Part shown: positions 10,127-20,267 of the stretch, piece after piece
Layout: each line of letters opens with the position of its first letter
Position numbering within the stretch: the stretch's first letter is position 1
NCBI GenBank assembly: GCA_007994965.1
Contig: VOPW01000001.1
Coordinates: 434,001 to 498,000, forward strand
Source of the DNA: Piscinibacter aquaticus
Lineage (GTDB): Bacteria > Pseudomonadota > Gammaproteobacteria > Burkholderiales > Burkholderiaceae_C
DNA length: 64,000 bases
Direction: 5' to 3'
The notes under the pieces: generated by a model
What the model saw: only the letters and a program-made list of their open reading frames with translations
Databases searched by the model: none
What the model was told of the DNA's origin: nothing
Translations under genes and position numbers: made by a program

Positions 10127-11092
10127 ATGTCAAAGCCCAAACCAGCACCATTGCCTTCCGGCACGGTGGTGGGCGGCTATCAGGTCATCAAGAAGCTGGC
10201 GGCCGGTGGTTTCGGCGTCGTCTACCGGCCGAAGACAGTGATCGTCACCTGGTTGCGCTCAAGGAGTATCTGCCGTCCTCGCTGGCCGAGCGTTCGCCCG
10301 GCGAGCTGACGCCGCGCGTCAAGCCTGAGAAGCAGCCGCTGTACCGCCTGGGGCTGAAGAGCTTCTTCGAGGAGGGCCGTTCCCTCGCGCAGATCAGCCA
10401 TCCGAGCGTGGTCTCGGTGCTGAATTTCTTCCGCGAGAACGAGACCGTCTACATGGTGATGAACTACCTGCAGGGCGACACGCTGCAGGATTTCATCGTC
10501 ACCGCGCGCGACCTCAAGCGCGACAAGGTGTTCCGTGAGAGCACGATCCGTTCGCTGTTCGACGAGATCCTGCGCGGCCTGCGCATCGTGCACCAGCACA
10601 AGATGCTGCACCTGGACATCAAGCCGGCGAACATCTTCATCACCAACGACAACAAGGCGGTGCTGCTGGACTTCGGCGCAGCGCGCGAGGTGCTGAGCAA
10701 GGAAGGCAACTTCATCCGCCCGATGTACACGCCGGGCTTCGCGGCGCCCGAGATGTACCGCCGCGATGGCACGCTCGGCCCCTGGACCGACATCTACGCC
10801 ATCGGTGCCTGCATCTACGCCTGCATGCAGGGCTACCCGCCCAACGACGCGCCGCAGCGCATCGAGAAGGACCGCGGCGCTGAGCCTCTCGCGGCTGCGC
10901 AATGTCTATTCCGACAACCTCATCGAGGTGACGGAATGGTGCATGTCGCTCGATCCGCTGTCGCGTCCGCAGAGCGTGTTCGCGCTGCAGAAGGAACTCG
11001 CGCGCGAGACCGAGCGCCGCTACACCAAGCTGAGCTTCAGCGAGCGGCTGAAGCTGCAGATCGAAAACCTGACCACGGGCGCGAAGGCCTGA
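10127..11092 (+). CDS. Hanks-type serine/threonine protein kinase, two indels
   Basis: About 321 residues forming essentially one kinase domain with no transmembrane or sensor region. It carries the glycine loop ([10 protein letters not shown]), the ATP lysine in [16 protein letters not shown] (catalytic Asp and Asn), LDFGAAR (metal Asp) and APEMY. Frame breaks lie near 10229 (one base lost) and near 10880. The following gene is a PP2C phosphatase only 13 bases away, so the pair probably adds and removes phosphate on shared targets. It is cytoplasmic. Confidence 0.88.
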
Positions 11093-11105
11093 AGCCGAGG
11101 ATCGG

Positions 11106-12018
11106 ATGCGTTTCTCGGCACCGGGTCAGCCGCAAGGGCGGCCGCGAAAAGAATGAAGACCGCATGGGCTACTGCTACACGCGGGATGCCGGCCTCTTCG
11201 CACTCGCCGACGGCATGGGCGGTCATCCGGAGGGCGAGGTCGCTTCGCAGCTGGCGCTGCAGACGCTGGCGGCGATGTTCCAGCGCGACTCCAAGCCCAC
11301 GCTGCCCGACCCGATGCGCTTCCTCAACGAAGCCATCATCGCCGGCCACCACCAGCTGCTGCGCTACGCCACCCAGAAGGCGCTGATCGACACGCCGCGC
11401 ACCACTGTCGTGGCCTGCCTGCTGCAAGGCAACATGGCCTATTGGGCGCACTGCGGCGATTCGCGCCTGTACATGGTTCGTGGCGACAAGCTGATCGCCC
11501 GCACGCGCGACCACTCCTATTCCGAGCTGCAGGAGACCATGAGCGAGGTCGTGCCCATGGGCGAGCGCTTCAACCGCAACGTGCTGTTCACCTGCCTTGG
11601 CAGCCCGGGCAAGCCGGTGGTCGACACCGTCGGCCCGCTGCTGCTGCAAGCCGGCGACCGCCTGCTGCTGTGCAGCGACGGCCTGTGGGGCACGGTGTCC
11701 GACACCGAGATCACCGATCAGCTCTCGCGCAACGCGATCTCCGATGCGGTGCCCGAGCTCGTCGAGCAGGCCTTGCGCAATGGCGGTCCGAAGTGCGACA
11801 ACGTCTCGGTGCTCGCAGTGGAGTGGGAAGCCGCGGAAGACAGCGACAGCGGCCTGGGCATCTCCACGCAATCGCTCGGCGAGGAAGTCTTTGCCTCGAC
11901 CATCCAGGCGAGCGTGCTCGGCACCGATTCGCCCGACGAACTCGACGACGCCGAGATCGAACGTTCGATTCGCGAGATCAACGAGGCGATCCGCCGCTCT
12001 TCCCAGAAGAAGTCCTGA
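11106..12018 (+). CDS. PP2C-family serine/threonine phosphatase, one indel near the start
   Basis: About 303 residues. PP2C metal-binding motifs are complete: [31 protein letters not shown] and CDNVS. A C-terminal tail of about 55 residues is acidic and Ser-rich. The natural ATG is at 11106 (MRFS), but the frame must change between about 11117 and 11130 to reach [10 protein letters not shown], so the N-terminus is uncertain by a few residues. It is the partner of the kinase upstream and is followed by rph after 28 bases. Confidence 0.88.
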
Positions 12019-12046
12019 GCTTCACGCCGGCTGCGACAATCGCAGC

Positions 12047-12775
12047 ATGACTTCCTTCCAGCGATCGAACGGCCGCGCCGCGGACGCACTGCGTCCGGTG
12101 AGCATCACCCGCCACTACACCCGCCACGCCGAGGGCTCGGTGCTCGTCGCCTTCGGCGACACCAAGGTGCTGTGCACCGCCTCGGTGGACGAGAAGGTGC
12201 CGCCGCACAAGCGCGGCTCCGGTGAAGGCTGGGTGACGGCCGAGTACGGCATGCTGCCGCGCGCCACCCACACGCGCAGCGACCGCGAAGCCGCCAAGGG
12301 CAAGCAGAGCGGCCGCACGCAGGAGATCCAGCGCCTGATCGGCCGCTCGATGCGCAGCGTGTTCGACCTCAAGGCACTCGGCGAACGCACCATCTCGCTC
12401 GATTGCGACGTGCTTCAGGCCGACGGCGGCACGCGCACCGCGGCGATCACTGGCGCCTTCGTGGCGGCGCACGACGCGGTGAGCTGGCTGATGGGCCAGG
12501 GCAAGATCGCCGCCTCGCCGATCCGCAGCTTCGTCGCCGCGGTGTCGGTGGGCATCGTCGAGAGCACGCCGCTGCTCGACCTCGAATACATCGAAGACTC
12601 GGCCTGCGACACCGACATGAACGTGGTGATGACGGCCGAAGGCGGCTACGTGGAAGTGCAGGGCACCGCCGAGGGCGTGCCCTTCACGCACGCCGAGATG
12701 GCGCAGCTGCTCGCGCTGGCCGACAAGGGCATCCGCGAACTGGTCGCGGCGCAGAAGGCCGCGCTGGGGGTCTGA
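12047..12775 (+). CDS. rph: ribonuclease PH
   Basis: An intact 242-residue phosphate-dependent 3'-5' exoribonuclease that trims tRNA 3' ends. Family motifs: [49 protein letters not shown] and [24 protein letters not shown] box ends 6 bases before ATG 12047 and no ribosome site is visible, so a leaderless transcript is possible in addition to read-through from the phosphatase gene. rdgB follows after 4 bases. Confidence 0.97.
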   Translation: MTSFQRSNGRAADALRPVSITRHYTRHAEGSVLVAFGDTKVLCTASVDEKVPPHKRGSGEGWVTAEYGMLPRATHTRSDREAAKGKQSGRTQEIQRLIGRSMRSVFDLKALGERTISLDCDVLQADGGTRTAAITGAFVAAHDAVSWLMGQGKIAASPIRSFVAAVSVGIVESTPLLDLEYIEDSACDTDMNVVMTAEGGYVEVQGTAEGVPFTHAEMAQLLALADKGIRELVAAQKAALGV

Positions 12776-12779
12776 GGGC

Positions 12780-13408
12780 ATGCGTCTCGTGCTGGCGTCG
12801 AACAACGCCAAGAAGCTCGCCGAGCTGAAGGCGCTGTTCGCGACGTTGCCGCTGGAGATCGTCGCGCAGGGTGCGCTCGGCGTGAGCGAGGCCGAGGAGC
12901 CGCACCACACCTTCATCGAGAACGCTCTGGCCAAGGCGCGTCATGCAGCGCGTGCCACCGGCGTCGCGGCGATCGCCGATGACTCCGGGCTGTGCGTCGA
13001 CGCGCTGGGCGGTGCGCCGGGCGTGGTCTCGGCGAACTTTGCCTCGGTGGCGCCGCCAGTGGGCGACCGCGAAGCGCAACGCCGTGTGCAGGACGAGGCC
13101 AACAATGCGCTGCTGCTGCAGCGGCTGCAGGGCCAGGCCGACCGCCGCGCGAAGTTCGTCTCCACGCTGGTGGCCATCCGCTCGGCCGACGATCCCGAGC
13201 CGCTGGTCGCGGTGGGCCGCTGGCAGGGCGAGATCCTCGAGGCGCCGCGCGGCGCCGGCGGCTTCGGCTACGACCCGCTGATGTTCATCCCGGCGCTCGG
13301 CACCAGCGTGGCCGAACTCGATGCGGCGACGAAGAACCGCCACAGCCACCGCGCGCTCGCCGCCGCGCAGATGCTCGTGCTGATGCGCGAGGCCGGCACC
13401 TTGGCTGA
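12780..13408 (+). CDS. rdgB: XTP/dITP pyrophosphatase (Ham1/RdgB), one indel
   Basis: A house-cleaning enzyme that removes inosine and xanthosine triphosphates, 209 residues when rebuilt. It starts RLVLASNNAKKLAEL and has IADDSGLCVDALGG and GGFGYDPLMF. The published frame runs on into the next gene. Restoring a T near 13393 (CCTGG) gives the expected ending REAWHLG and stop at 13406-13408. It sits between rph and hemW. Confidence 0.94.
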
Positions 13409-14621
13409 AACCGCCGCCGAACGCCTGGCGCGCTACACGCGGCTGGGCACACTGTCGCTGGCCGCGCTGCCGCCGCTGTCGCTGTACGTGCACCTGCCGT
13501 GGTGCCTGAAGAAGTGCCCGTACTGCGACTTCAACTCGCACGAGTGGCAAGGCCAGGGAAAGCAGGGCGGCTCGCCGCCGGAGCAGCGCTACCTCGAGGC
13601 GCTGCGTGCCGACCTGAAGCCTCGCTGCCCTTCGTCTGGGGCCGGCGCGTGATCAGCGTCTTCATCGGCGGCGGTACGCCCAGCCTGTTCTCGCCCGACG
13701 CCATCGCCACGCTGATCGGCGACATCCGCGCGCGGTTGCCGCTGGAGCCCGGCGCCGAGATCACGCTGGAGGCCAACCCCGGCACCTTCGAGCGCGATCG
13801 CTTCCGCGCCTTCCGCGAGGCCGGCGTCACGCGCCTGTCGGTCGGCGTGCAGAGCTTCGATGACGCGAAGCTGCGCGTGCTCGGCCGCGTGCACGATGCG
13901 GCACAGGCGAAGGCCGCGCTCGAGGAAGCCGCACGCCACTTCGAGACCTTCAACCTCGACCTGATGTACGCGCTGCCGGGGCAGACGGTCGACGAGCTGG
14001 ACCGCGAGCTCGCCACCGCGCTGGCCTTCGCGCCGCCGCACCTGTCGATCTACCACCTGACGATCGAGCCGAACACACGCTTTGCCAACACGCCGCCGGC
14101 CGGCCTGCCCGACGACGACACCGCGGCGCAGATGCTGGACCTCATCACCGAGCGCACGGCCGCCCGTGGCCTGGAGCGCTACGAGGTCTCGGCGTTCGCG
14201 AAACCGGGCCATCGCTGCGCGCACAACCTCAACTACTGGCAGTTCGGCGACTACCTGGGCATCGGTGCGGGAGCGCACGGCAAGCTGAGCTTCCCGCACC
14301 GCATCGTGCGCCGTGCGCTGGCGCGAGCCGATGACCTACATCGAGCGGGCGCTGGCCGGAGAGGCGATCTCCAACGACGAGGAGGTGGCACGCAGCGCGC
14401 TGCCCTTCGAGTTCATGCTCAACGCGCTGCGGCTGCGCGAGGGCTTCGAGCTGACGCGCTTCAGCGAGCGCACTGGCCTGCCGCTGTCGGCCATCGCGCC
14501 GGCGCTGGCCGAAGCCGAGCGCCGTGGCCTCATCGAGCGCGACGTGGCCGGCTTGCGGCCGACGTCGCGCGGCTTCGATTTCCTGTCCGACCTGCAGTCG
14601 CTGTTCCTGCCGGCCGCTTGA
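13401..14621 (+). CDS. hemW: HemW-type radical SAM haem chaperone, two indels
   Basis: About 407 residues. A radical-SAM cluster site (CLKKCPYC) lies in PLSLYVHLPW context. FIGGGTPSLF, VGVQSFDD and a C-terminal HemN-like winged segment (FEFMLNALRL) follow. HemW-like proteins bind and deliver haem and lack coproporphyrinogen oxidase activity. The start is inferred as TTG 13401, which overlaps the rebuilt rdgB stop. No ATG or GTG fits. Frame breaks lie near 13615 (one base lost, CCTGG) and near 14312 (two bases lost, CCAGG). Confidence 0.88.
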
Positions 14622-15492
14622 GTTCCTCCGTCAGCCAGTCGCGGAAGGCGCGCAGCGGCGGCCACTCGGCCAGCGTGGGCGGGTAGACGAGCCAGTACGG
14701 GTAGGCGTCCGGGTCTTCCAGCGCGACCGGCGACAGGCGCGCCAGCCGGCCGCCGGCCAGCGCATCGGCGGCCAGCACCTCGCGCGCCAGCGCCAGGCCG
14801 AGCCCTTGCTCCGCGGCCTGCAGCATCAGGCCGGCATCGTTGAATTCGGCCACCGGCTTGACCTTCACCTTCAGGCCGGCCAGCGCGAACCAGCGCTGCC
14901 ACATCGGGCCGTCGCCCAGCAGCGGCTCGTGGGCCAATGCATCGGCCGTGGCGCCGCGCAGCCGCTGCGCCACGGCGGGCGGCGCCACCACGATCCAGGG
15001 TGAGTCGATCAGCCGCTGCGCCGCCAGCCCGCGCCACGGCCCGGTGCCGGTGCGCAGCGCGGCGTGGAAGCCCTCGCGGGTGAGGTCGACCACCTGCTGC
15101 GAGGCGTGCAGTTCGAGGGCGATCTGCGGATGGCGCGCGCGCCAGTCGGCCATGCGCGGCAGCAGCCATCGCTGCGCGAAGGACGGCAGCACCGAGACGC
15201 GCAGGTTCTCGTCGCCGGTTCCAGCGCTGGCCGCCTGCGCCGCGCGCACGCCGTCGTCGAGCTGGGCCAGCGCGGGTTCCACCGCCCGCAGCAGCGCGGC
15301 CCCGGCGGCGTTCAGCGCGACGCGGCGACCATGGCGATCGAAGAGCGCAAAGCCGAGCTGCTCTTCCAGCAACCTGATCTGCTGGCTGACCGCGCTATGG
15401 GTGAGGTGCAGCTCCTCGGCGGCAGCACGCAGGTTGGCCCGCCGCGCGACGGCGCGGAAGGTGGGCAGCACGTGCAGGGGCAGTCGGGCCAT
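14530..15492 (-). CDS. LysR-family regulator, GcvA-like
   Basis: About 320 residues. The N-terminal winged helix-turn-helix (NLRAAAEELHLTHSAVSQQI) is followed by a type-2 periplasmic-binding effector domain. ATG 15492 (MARLPLHVL) matches the GcvA-like N-terminus, and an ATG at 15504 is also possible. The last ~30 residues are read antisense through the end of hemW and look unrelated to the family, so the true stop is probably near 14610 and hidden by a small indel. It diverges from a DUF1127 gene, a common pairing for this regulator class. Confidence 0.85.
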   Translation of the reverse strand: MARLPLHVLPTFRAVARRANLRAAAEELHLTHSAVSQQIRLLEEQLGFALFDRHGRRVALNAAGAALLRAVEPALAQLDDGVRAAQAASAGTGDENLRVSVLPSFAQRWLLPRMADWRARHPQIALELHASQQVVDLTREGFHAALRTGTGPWRGLAAQRLIDSPWIVVAPPAVAQRLRGATADALAHEPLLGDGPMWQRWFALAGLKVKVKPVAEFNDAGLMLQAAEQGLGLALAREVLAADALAGGRLARLSPVALEDPDAYPYWLVYPPTLAEWPPLRAFRDWLTEELKRPAGTATAGRTGNRSRATSAASRPRRAR

Positions 15493-15589
15493 GCTGGTAA
15501 GCATAACTGACCACAGTGGCCGGAACACATCGATTCCATCGCTGTATCTGGGCGCCTACGCTTACCAGACCACTGAACAAGGAATCACC

Positions 15590-15813
15590 ATGGACGCCTG
15601 CAGCACCATTCCCTGTACCGCCGCTGGCACGAGCGGCTGGCCGATCGCGTTGCGGAACTCTGGTTGCGCTGGAAGGCGCGCCGTGCGCTTGGCGACGTGA
15701 TGGAACTCGACGAGGCGACGCTGCGCGACCTCGGCATGCCGCTGTGGATGCAGGAAGAGGCGCGCGCCCGGCGTGAACGCCTGGGCGACGCCGGGCCGGG
15801 CCGCTTCTACTGA
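15590..15813 (+). CDS. small DUF1127 protein, one indel
   Basis: Not visible in a single frame. Adding one C to the CCC run at about 15616 gives a 74-residue product from ATG 15590 to TGA 15811-15813. The middle has the DUF1127 pattern: a basic amphipathic helix with Trp and Arg, then ALGDVMELDEATLRDLGMP. Small DUF1127 proteins in other proteobacteria affect RNA turnover or phosphate/carbon metabolism. The role here is unknown. The divergent LysR gene is the likely regulator. Confidence 0.78.
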
Positions 15814-15829
15814 GCGGCGTCGGCGGGGT

Positions 15830-16927
15830 TCAGACGCGGTTGATCGACATGCCGGCCGTGCTGCGCAGCCGCTCGATCAGCTTGGGCGCGATCTGCGTCA
15901 GCGGCAGCACCTCGTGCGCCGCGCCGTGGGCGATCGCCTCGCGCGGCATGCCGAAGACCACGCAGCTGGCCTCGTCCTGCACGAAGTTGTAGCTGCCGGC
16001 GTCGCGCATCTCGCGCATCGCCTTGGCTCCGTCGGCACCCATGCCGGTGAGCATGATGCCCAGCGCGTTGGGGCCGACCACGCGCGCGGCCGACTTGAAC
16101 AGCACCTCCACCGACGGCATGTGGCGGTTGACCGGCTCGCCGGCCTGCACGCGGGCGATGTAGTTGGCGCCGCTGCGTTCCACGCTCAGGTGCATGCCGC
16201 CGGGCGCGATGTAGGCATGGCCGGGAAGGACGCGCTCGCCGTCGCGTGCCTCGGCCACGCGGATGCGGCACAGGCCGTCGAGCCGCGCCGCATAGCTCTT
16301 CGTGAAGCCGGCCGGCATGTGCTGGGTGATCATCACCGCCGGGCTGTCCGGCGGCAGCTGCATCAGCACTTCCTTGGTGGCCTCGGTGCCGCCGGTGGAG
16401 GCGCCGATGAAGACGATCTTCTCGGTCGACAGCCGGCCGATCGACGAGGGCGCGGCCGGCCGTGCCGGCGCGCTCTCGCCGTGCCCTGCCGACGGGCCGG
16501 CCACCGGCACCGCGAGGCGCTTCAGGTGCGCCTTCGAGGCGATGCGGACCTTGTCGGTGATCTCCTCGGCGAGCTGGCGCAGGCCATCGGCCACGCCGAT
16601 CTTCGGCTTGGCGACGAAATCCACCGCGCCGAGCTCGAGCGCACGCAGCGTCACGTCGGCACCGCGCTCGGTCAGCGTCGAGACCATCACCACCGGTGTG
16701 GGCCGCAGCCGCATCAGCTTGCCGAGGAAGTCGATGCCGTCCATGCGCGGCATTTCCACGTCGAGCGTGATCACGTCGGGGTTGGTGTTGCGGATCATCT
16801 CGCGGGCCACGTACGGATCGGCCGCCGCACCCACGCACTCCATGTCGGGCTGGCGGTTGATGATCTCGGACAGCAGGCTGCGAACCAGGGCGGAGTCGTC
16901 GACCACCACCACGCGCGTCTTGGCCAT
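15830..16927 (-). CDS. cheB: chemotaxis protein-glutamate methylesterase CheB
   Basis: An intact 365-residue response regulator. The receiver domain (1-120) has VVDDSALVR, phospho-acceptor Asp in [12 protein letters not shown] and the conserved KP. After a linker, the esterase domain carries the catalytic triad: Ser in [10 protein letters not shown], His in TQHMPAGF and Asp in TGMGADGA. It demethylates and deamidates chemoreceptors. It is the last gene of cheR-cheD-cheB, 27 bases after cheD. Confidence 0.97.
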   Translation of the reverse strand: MAKTRVVVVDDSALVRSLLSEIINRQPDMECVGAAADPYVAREMIRNTNPDVITLDVEMPRMDGIDFLGKLMRLRPTPVVMVSTLTERGADVTLRALELGAVDFVAKPKIGVADGLRQLAEEITDKVRIASKAHLKRLAVPVAGPSAGHGESAPARPAAPSSIGRLSTEKIVFIGASTGGTEATKEVLMQLPPDSPAVMITQHMPAGFTKSYAARLDGLCRIRVAEARDGERVLPGHAYIAPGGMHLSVERSGANYIARVQAGEPVNRHMPSVEVLFKSAARVVGPNALGIMLTGMGADGAKAMREMRDAGSYNFVQDEASCVVFGMPREAIAHGAAHEVLPLTQIAPKLIERLRSTAGMSINRV

Positions 16928-16954
16928 GAATGCGCCTCCTCGCTTCGTCTTGTC

Positions 16955-17606
16955 TCAGAACAGGTCGACCGAGCCGGCGCCGCTGGCCGGCGGCACCACC
17001 TTCTGGGCGGCGGCGCGGTCCTGCGCGGCCAGCGCCTCTGGGTTGGTCGGCGACAGACGCTTGACCATCGCCTTGCCGCAATGCGGCAGGAAGCACACCT
17101 TGCGCGGATAGACGTCCATCACGTCCTTCGACACCACGGGGATGCGCTCGGTCTTCAGGTAGTCGAGCACGAAGCTGGTGTTGCGCTCGCCCACGTTCAT
17201 CGTGCTCATGCCGCTGATCACCTGACCGCCGCCGAACACCTTGGCCTCCAGCGTGGCACGCGTGGCGCCGCGCTTGAGCAGTTCGTTGATCAGCAGTTCC
17301 ATCGCGTACGAGCCGTAGCGGCCGCTGTCGAGCCCGTTGCCCGCGCCGTCGGGCAGCATGAAGTGGTTCATGCCGCCGATGTGCGCGTTGCGGTCCCACA
17401 GGCAGGCGGCGATGCACGAGCCCAGCGTGGTCATGATCAGGATGTCTTCGCTGTCGACGAAATACTCGCCCGGCAGGATCTTGACGGCATCGTTCTTGAA
17501 GTGCGCGTCGTAGAAGAAGAACGAGGCCTCGCCCGGCTTGCGCGGCTGCGCCTTCAGGCGCCAGCCGCGTGCCGGCCGAAGAGGTGATGCTGGGTGCGAG
17601 GGCCAT
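16955..17606 (-). CDS. cheD: chemoreceptor glutamine deamidase CheD, one indel
   Basis: About 216 residues. It converts receptor glutamines to glutamates and can work with CheB. The catalytic Cys is in TTLGSCIAACLWD, and the His/Thr region is GGMNHFMLP with ATLEAKVFGGGQ. The frame changes near 17580, so the first ~12 residues after ATG 17606 are in another frame. The rebuilt segment contains PGEASFFFYDAHFKNDAVK. It sits between cheR and cheB. Confidence 0.92.
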
Positions 17607-17654
17607 GATGCGTGCCTTATCGGCGTGACGTGGGGCGGACTGAAGCGGACAGCC

Positions 17655-18534
17655 TCAGACCCGCTCGTAGATGGTCTTGCCGCGCAGGCGGAACAGGTCG
17701 CGCGAATCGGAGAAGTTCTCCGAATGTCCGACGTACAACAGGCCCTTGGGCTTCATCACCGCATGGATGCGTTCCAGCACGCGGCGCTGCGTGGGTGCGT
17801 CGAAATAGATCATCACATTGCGGCAGAAGACGAAGTCGAACGGCTCGCCGAGCGACCACTGCGCCGCCATCAGGTTGTGCGTGCGGAACTCGATCAGCTT
17901 CTGCAGTTCGGGGCGGATGCGCATGAAGCCAGCGTTGGTGCCGGTGCCGCGCAGGCAGTGGCGGCGCAGCCGCTCAGGCGACAGGCCGCGCGAATCGGCG
18001 GGGTAGACGCCGCGCGCCGCGGTGGCCAGCACCTTGGTGTCGATGTCGCTGGCGAGGATGCGCGCGCCGGTGGAGGCGCCGAGCGTCTCGGCCACCGTCA
18101 TCGCGATCGAATAGGGCTCCTCGCCGGTCGAGGCGGCGTTGCACCAGATCCGCGGGTTGTTCACGCCGCGCGCCTTCAGGTCGTCGGCGAAGGCGTGGAA
18201 GTGATGTTCTTCGCGGAAGAAGGCGGTCAGGTTGGTGGTCAGGCAGTTGATGAACTCCTGCCATTCGGCCTCGCCGCTGGCGCCGCTGTGCTGCTCCAGC
18301 CATTGCAGGTAGCTGCCGAAGCTGCGGTGACCCGTCTCGCGCAGCCGGCGCGACAGGCGGCTGTACACCATGGCCTGCTTGCCAGCGTGCAGGCTGATGC
18401 CGGCGCGCTGGTAGATCAGCGTGCGCACGCGCTCGAAGTCGGCCAGGCCGAAGCTGAACTCCTGGTCCGGCGCCGGCAGGGCCGCCGGCAGCGGTGGCCG
18501 GTCGGGTCGGGGCGTTCGAGGCGAGGACGTTCAT
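17655..18534 (-). CDS. cheR: chemotaxis methyltransferase CheR, one indel
   Basis: About 292 residues. It methylates chemoreceptor glutamates using S-adenosylmethionine. It has an N-terminal helical CheR_N domain and a SAM-binding domain with WCNAASTGEEPYSIAM, DFVFCRNVMIYFD and GLLYVGHSENF. ATG 18534 has a good ribosome site (GGGAG). The frame changes near 18465 in an Ala/Gly/Pro-rich lead (one extra base). It is first of three che genes, facing away from the cyclase operon. Confidence 0.93.
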
Positions 18535-18729
18535 CGGGTCTCCCAAAGTGACGGCCAAGGCGGGCACACCCGGCCGGGGTATCACCGCGTTATCGACCCG
18601 CCGGCGCGCCGCTTGAGGGAGATCGTCACGCACGATGAGACAGGTCAAAGTGCGTCATTTCGAGGCATCGGCGTCGGGACGGCTGCTAGACTGGGCCGTA
18701 AGCCGGTACCGACTTCACCCGACTCCCGT

Positions 18730-19458
18730 TTGGACGCACCCGCCCCGCCCCCGCCGATCAAGGCCGGCTCCCTGCGCCTGGAGTCGGCCCTGCAGCTGCT
18801 CCAGCAGTCCGGGATGGCGCTGCCCGATACCCGCCAGAGCGATCCGGCCGGCTGGCTGCAGGCCGTCGTCGATGGCCTGTGCGAACTCTCCAGCCGCGAC
18901 GCGCTGACCGGCCCGGCCAACCGCCGGCAGTTCGAACTGGCGATGGCCCGCGAGATCGACCGCGTGGCGCGTGCCGGCGAGCCCGCGCTGGTGCTGATGA
19001 TCGACATCGACCACTTCAAGCGCGTCAACGACACCCACGGCCATTCGGCAGGGGATCAGGTGCTGCGTGCCGTCGGGCAGGCGTTGCACGAGTGCATCCG
19101 CCCGATGGACACGGTGGCGCGCATGGGCGGCGAGGAGTTCGCGATGATCCTGCCGAACTGCCCGCCGGCCTTCGGCCAGACGGTGGCCGAGCGCGTGCGC
19201 AACAAGGTGCAAATGCGGCCGGTCAACGTGGCGCCCGGCACCGACATCGCCGTGACGGTGAGCATCGGCGGCGCCTATGCGCCGCAATGGGTGCGCTCGT
19301 CGGCGCCGCTGTGGATCGAGCGCGCCGACCAGCAGCTCTACCGCGCCAAGCAGGAAGGGCGCAACCGCGCCTGCCTCGAGATGCCGCCGGTCTCCCACGT
19401 CAGCGCCGAGGAGAAGGGCCTGCTCTTCGGCCATTCCCAGTTCCAGGACCTCGAATGA
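18730..19458 (+). CDS. GGDEF-domain diguanylate cyclase
   Basis: About 242 residues. A short N-terminal region of ~75 residues lacks membrane segments or a recognisable sensor domain. A complete GGDEF domain follows, with active-site GGEEF (in ARMGGEEFA) and the DIDHFKRVND metal site. It makes c-di-GMP in the cytoplasm. No RxxD inhibitory site is obvious. There is no ATG, and TTG 18730 is the best start, so the N-terminus is tentative. Its stop overlaps the next gene by ATGA, and a truncated haemoglobin follows that. Confidence 0.85.
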   Translation: MDAPAPPPPIKAGSLRLESALQLLQQSGMALPDTRQSDPAGWLQAVVDGLCELSSRDALTGPANRRQFELAMAREIDRVARAGEPALVLMIDIDHFKRVNDTHGHSAGDQVLRAVGQALHECIRPMDTVARMGGEEFAMILPNCPPAFGQTVAERVRNKVQMRPVNVAPGTDIAVTVSIGGAYAPQWVRSSAPLWIERADQQLYRAKQEGRNRACLEMPPVSHVSAEEKGLLFGHSQFQDLE

Positions 19459-20267
19459 GCAGCGACCGCGATCCGACTCCGGCCGAAGGCGGCAAGCCCG
19501 TCACGCGCGCGCGCATCCTGGCCGTGACCAGCGGCAAGGGCGGCGTCGGCAAGACCTTCGTCTCGGCCAACCTCGCGGCGGCACTGGCGCGGCGGGGCGA
19601 GCGTGTGCTGGTGCTCGATGCCGACCTCGGCCTGGCCAACCTCGACGTCGTGCTCAACCTGTTCCCGAAGATCACGCTGCACGATGTGTTCACCGGCAAG
19701 GCCGAGCTCGAGCAGGCCATCCTGCCGGCGCCCGGCGGCTTCTCGGTGTTGCTGGCCGGCTCGGGGCTGGTCGAGTATTCGCGGCTCACGCCCGAAGTCA
19801 GCGAGAAGCTGCTCGACGTGATCCAGAAGGTGGCGCCGCGCTTCGACCGCATCATTCTCGACACCGGCGCGGGCATCTCCGACGTCGTGCTGTACGCGGT
19901 GTCGCTGGCCGACGAGGTGCTGGTGGTGGCCACGCCCGAGCCCACGTCGCTGACCGACGCCTACGCCACCATCAAGGTGCTGGCCACGCAACAGCAGCGC
20001 CAGGCGGTGCGGTTGATGGTCAACCAGATCGGGCGCCAGGGCGAGGGGCGCGTGATCCGCGGACAGCTCCAGCAGGTGATCGACCGCTACGTCACGCCGC
20101 AGATGATCGACCCGGGCGTCCCGTTCAAGCTCGAATTGCTCGGCGAGATTCCGACCGACTCGGCCGTGCGCGAGGCGGTGCAGAAGCGCCGCCTGTTGAT
20201 GGAACTGCAGCCGGGCTGTCCGGCGGCGCAGGGCATCTCGGCGGCCGCCGAGCGATTGATCTCATGA
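19455..20267 (+). CDS. ParA/MinD-type ATPase (FlhG-like)
   Basis: A 270-residue P-loop ATPase with deviant Walker A (GKGGVGKTFVSANLA), the DADLGLANLD switch I motif and the ILDTGAGIS Walker B-like strand. It resembles FlhG/MinD2 proteins that set flagellar number, but FlhF is not nearby and the C-terminus lacks a clear MinD membrane helix. It is coupled by ATGA overlaps both upstream (cyclase) and downstream (haemoglobin). The che genes lie just beyond, which supports a motility role. Confidence 0.85.
   Translation: MSSDRDPTPAEGGKPVTRARILAVTSGKGGVGKTFVSANLAAALARRGERVLVLDADLGLANLDVVLNLFPKITLHDVFTGKAELEQAILPAPGGFSVLLAGSGLVEYSRLTPEVSEKLLDVIQKVAPRFDRIILDTGAGISDVVLYAVSLADEVLVVATPEPTSLTDAYATIKVLATQQQRQAVRLMVNQIGRQGEGRVIRGQLQQVIDRYVTPQMIDPGVPFKLELLGEIPTDSAVREAVQKRRLLMELQPGCPAAQGISAAAERLIS

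Noticed and set aside
10127-11092. Kinase considered a pseudokinase because HRD reads HLD
   Set aside because: The catalytic Asp, Asn, Lys and DFG are all present, and HLD is tolerated in active bacterial kinases.
12780-13652. A natural RdgB-HemW fusion protein in one frame
   Set aside because: A missing T at about 13393 removes the rdgB stop. Restoring it gives the family ending REAWHLG, and hemW can start at TTG 13401.
15807-17606. A 599-residue open frame on the minus strand through cheB and cheD
   Set aside because: It is a shifted frame of cheB/cheD in stop-poor GC-rich DNA. Only its first ~12 codons belong to cheD. The rest is Arg-rich without any motif.
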